From: Thalassospiraceae bacterium LMO-JJ14
GTDB taxonomy: Bacteria; Pseudomonadota; Alphaproteobacteria; Rhodospirillales; Casp-alpha2
NCBI GenBank assembly: GCA_021555105.2
Contig: CP134604.1
Span: 1,798,001-1,862,000, forward strand
DNA length: 64,000 nucleotides
Direction of reading: 5' to 3'
Part shown: positions 62,123 through 64,000 of the stretch, piece by piece
Numbering within the stretch: the stretch's first letter is position 1
How the letters are laid out: the number at the start of each line of letters is the position of its first letter
Notes under the pieces: model-generated
Told to the model about the DNA's origin: nothing
The model's input: the letters and a program-made list of their open reading frames with translations, nothing else
Databases searched by the model: none
Made by a program: the position numbers and the translations under genes

Positions 62123-62839
62123 TTATTCGGGCTTTTCTTCTTCAGCGGCTTCCTGCACGGGGTGCACAGCTTCGACCACCGGCTCGTTTGCGGCGGCGGC
62201 TTCAGCTTCGGCCGTGGCTTCGGCTTCGGCGACAGCTTCTTCGGCAGCGCCTTCCTCGAACACCGCATCGGCCTGTTCGGCAACCGCAACCGCGGCTTCG
62301 GCGGCAGCTTCAGCTTCCGCTTCGATTTCGGCCTGTTCTTGCTGTGCCAGTGAAAGAACGGCGGCGCCGGTCGTTTCCTGGGTTTCCGCTTCTTCCAGCG
62401 AGCGGGCGATGTTGGCGATTACACTAATGATCACTTCGCCATGAAGCTGGACGCGAACCTCATGCATGCCGATGGTCTTGATCGGCTTGTCGAGGATCAC
62501 CTGACCACGGCGGATCGTGGTACCGGCCGCCGTGACGGCATCGGCGATATCGCGCCCGGTGACCGAGCCGTAAAGCTGACCGGCATCACCGGCCTGGCGG
62601 ATCAGAACGACTTTCAAGTCGCCCATCTTCGCCGCGACGGCTTCGGCTTCTGATTTTCTTTTCAGGTTGTCGGCTTCGAGCTGCGCGCGTTGCGCTTCAA
62701 AGTGCGACTTGTTCTGATCGGTTGCCCGAAGGGCTTTACCTTGGGGGAGCAGAAAATTACGGGCAAAGCCGGGCTTAACGGAAACGATGTCGCCCATTTG
62801 ACCGAGTTTTTCGATACGCTCCAACAGAATGACTTCCAT
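62123..62839 (-). CDS. rplI: 50S ribosomal protein L9 with long Ala/Glu-rich tail
   Basis: 238 aa, against about 150 for standard L9. Residues 1-150 are a normal L9: [16 protein letters not shown], the long connecting helix, and the C-domain with Y-G-S-V-T-G-R-D-I. From about 152 to the end the chain is almost only Ala, Glu and Val, encoded by degenerate gcttcggc-type repeats. It would be a long acidic, probably helical or disordered extension. It overlaps the DUF2232 gene stop by one base. Confidence 0.95.
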   Translation of the reverse strand: MEVILLERIEKLGQMGDIVSVKPGFARNFLLPQGKALRATDQNKSHFEAQRAQLEADNLKRKSEAEAVAAKMGDLKVVLIRQAGDAGQLYGSVTGRDIADAVTAAGTTIRRGQVILDKPIKTIGMHEVRVQLHGEVIISVIANIARSLEEAETQETTGAAVLSLAQQEQAEIEAEAEAAAEAAVAVAEQADAVFEEGAAEEAVAEAEATAEAEAAAANEPVVEAVHPVQEAAEEEKPE

Positions 62840-63783
62840 TATTCACTCTCCTGGTCATTGACCGGCTGCATCCTGTTGCGCAGTCCGATCCATTGTTCCA
62901 AAACACCAGCGCCGGCGACCAGAAACGCGGTCCATCCGAGCACCATGAGAAGTACGTAAAACGCGACAAGCATCAACATGCCGTTTGAAACCCTGCGCGC
63001 GAAGGTATGCACGACGGCAAGCCCCAGCAGGAAAAACGGCACCAGTGCCACGATCACAAGATTCCGCCCGAGATAGCTCCCGTCTCCGGGAACCACGAGG
63101 GCGATAACGCCTGCGCCGACCAACAGCCACGAGCACCAGTCCGGCAGCGTGATATCGGCATAGGAAATTTTCGGCCGCAGATTGCGCCCCGATTTCACCA
63201 ATGCAGCCTGTCCGGCAGCCGCATTTACCAGATGCATGACGACCCAGCTTGCGACCGCCATACCGGGGAAGAAAGGCGCCAGATTGCCGGCCAGATTTGC
63301 ACGGACATCGGCGGGAATATCGGACCCCATCCGTTCCAGTGCGCTGCCGATCAACCCCGCGACGATTTCCTGTAGCGGTCCCGCACCCTCGTCCATGATT
63401 GCCATCATGGCAAAAAACACGAGAGCCGTGGCACCGATAACGGTCAGGGTGCCGATCAGATTTCCGGCTGGATACCAGATCGGGTTCCCGTTGGTGTCGG
63501 GCTGAGTACGCAATGCCAACTGGCAAAGCACGATTGCCGGTACGGCATAGGCGAATGCGAACGGAATGGCGGTATATGCATTGCCGATCAGTCCGGCGGT
63601 AAACACCGCCGTCAGACCGGCGGTAATCGCCCCCTTCGTTCCGATCCCGAATCCTGCCAGATATAGCGGCAGGGGGGCCAGATAGAATAACGGCATTGCC
63701 AGAATCGAGCCGAACACGATGGAGAACACCGCGATCGCGCTGCAAATTCCGGCGCTGAGCGCCATGATGGGGGTGAAGGGCAT
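62839..63783 (-). CDS. DUF2232 membrane protein
   Basis: 314-aa integral membrane protein with about eight helices (starts [12 protein letters not shown], with helices spread to residue 300). It matches the DUF2232/YybS-like family that lies between rpsR and rplI in many alphaproteobacteria. A link to energy-coupling-type transport folds has been suggested, but function is unknown. Same strand and tightly packed with both ribosomal genes. Confidence 0.87.
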   Translation of the reverse strand: MPFTPIMALSAGICSAIAVFSIVFGSILAMPLFYLAPLPLYLAGFGIGTKGAITAGLTAVFTAGLIGNAYTAIPFAFAYAVPAIVLCQLALRTQPDTNGNPIWYPAGNLIGTLTVIGATALVFFAMMAIMDEGAGPLQEIVAGLIGSALERMGSDIPADVRANLAGNLAPFFPGMAVASWVVMHLVNAAAGQAALVKSGRNLRPKISYADITLPDWCSWLLVGAGVIALVVPGDGSYLGRNLVIVALVPFFLLGLAVVHTFARRVSNGMLMLVAFYVLLMVLGWTAFLVAGAGVLEQWIGLRNRMQPVNDQESE

Positions 63784-63821
63784 AATCAGTCTGTCCGCTT
63801 GGGCGCGTCTACGCCTACGCC

Positions 63822-64000
63822 TTACTTAAGGACGTAGGGAAGCAGACCGAGGAAGCGGGCGCGCTTGATAGCGCGGGCCAGTTCCCGTTGCTTCTTCGCA
63901 GAAACAGCCGTGATACGGCTGGGGACGATCTTGCCGCGCTCGGAAACATACCGGCCGAGCAGTTTAAGATCCTTGTAATCGATCTTCGGCGCATTCGAGC
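63822..64000 (-). CDS. rpsR: 30S ribosomal protein S18 (5' part beyond window)
   Basis: The last about 59 codons are present: [39 protein letters not shown] and L-L-P-Y, the standard S18 core. The N-terminus lies off the window end. It precedes the DUF2232 and rplI genes. Confidence 0.95.
   Translation of the reverse strand, partial: SNAPKIDYKDLKLLGRYVSERGKIVPSRITAVSAKKQRELARAIKRARFLGLLPYVLK

Overview
The window looks like an ordinary chromosomal stretch of a GC-rich alphaproteobacterium, probably Rhodospirillales-like and marine or soil-living. The signs are alphaproteobacterial-type SerC with a short structured leader before serC-serA, an acetyl-CoA-type MetA, BluB, the rpsR-DUF2232-rplI-dnaB-alr order, and several alphaproteobacterial intergenic palindromes. 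Genes are dense on both strands, and one tRNA gene (Leu, UAA) is present. I see no prophage, CRISPR array or complete insertion sequence.

Layout. 0-9 kb: MutT, a MarR-like regulator, a glycine-zipper lipoprotein, a CinA-type protein, BluB, tRNA-Leu, a set of small stress or detoxification proteins (ChrR-like cupin, SnoaL-like, GST with a divergent HxlR regulator and a clear operator), an Asp/Glu racemase and a large protein with a C-terminal cyclic-nucleotide-binding domain. 9.2-15.4 kb: an unassigned gene set, iclR / APH-fold kinase / enolase paralogue with altered active-site residues / EamA exporter / GFA protein, with a divergent GMC oxidoreductase. This is the best candidate here for an undescribed pathway. 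15.8-24 kb: an SLC13-type permease with RCK domains, a fluoroacetate-dehalogenase-like hydrolase, serC-serA, and metA with a P-loop partner. 24-28.2 kb: a tungsten-type aldehyde oxidoreductase operon (FeS subunit, W/pterin subunit, FAD subunit, MoaD-like protein, small unknown protein). 28.2-35.3 kb: VOC protein, der, bamB, TPR protein, small lipoprotein, Sel1 protein, HAD hydrolase and glutamine amidotransferase.

36.0-37.4 kb is a scar next to marC. It holds a truncated toxin-activating acyltransferase end, two very AT-rich small ORFs, a decayed REP-associated transposase between inverted repeats, and a 192-bp diverged duplicate of the start of marC. 37.4-43.4 kb: lipase-like hydrolase, Fe-dependent alcohol dehydrogenase, FecR-domain protein, a glutamine-synthetase-family ligase (possibly gamma-glutamylating an amino alcohol) and a TPR-glycosyltransferase.

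43.5-52.5 kb is a complete 2-aminoethylphosphonate system. PhnS, PhnT and a fused PhnUV import the compound. PhnW (transaminase), PhnY (aldehyde dehydrogenase) and PhnA (phosphonoacetate hydrolase) break it down to acetate and phosphate. A divergent DeoR-family regulator adjoins it. A strong terminator separates the transport unit from the catabolic unit. 52.6-64 kb is housekeeping: SDR, purF-cvpA, radA, GST, mlaF-mlaE, alr, dnaB, rplI (with a long Ala/Glu-rich tail), a DUF2232 membrane protein and the 3' part of rpsR.
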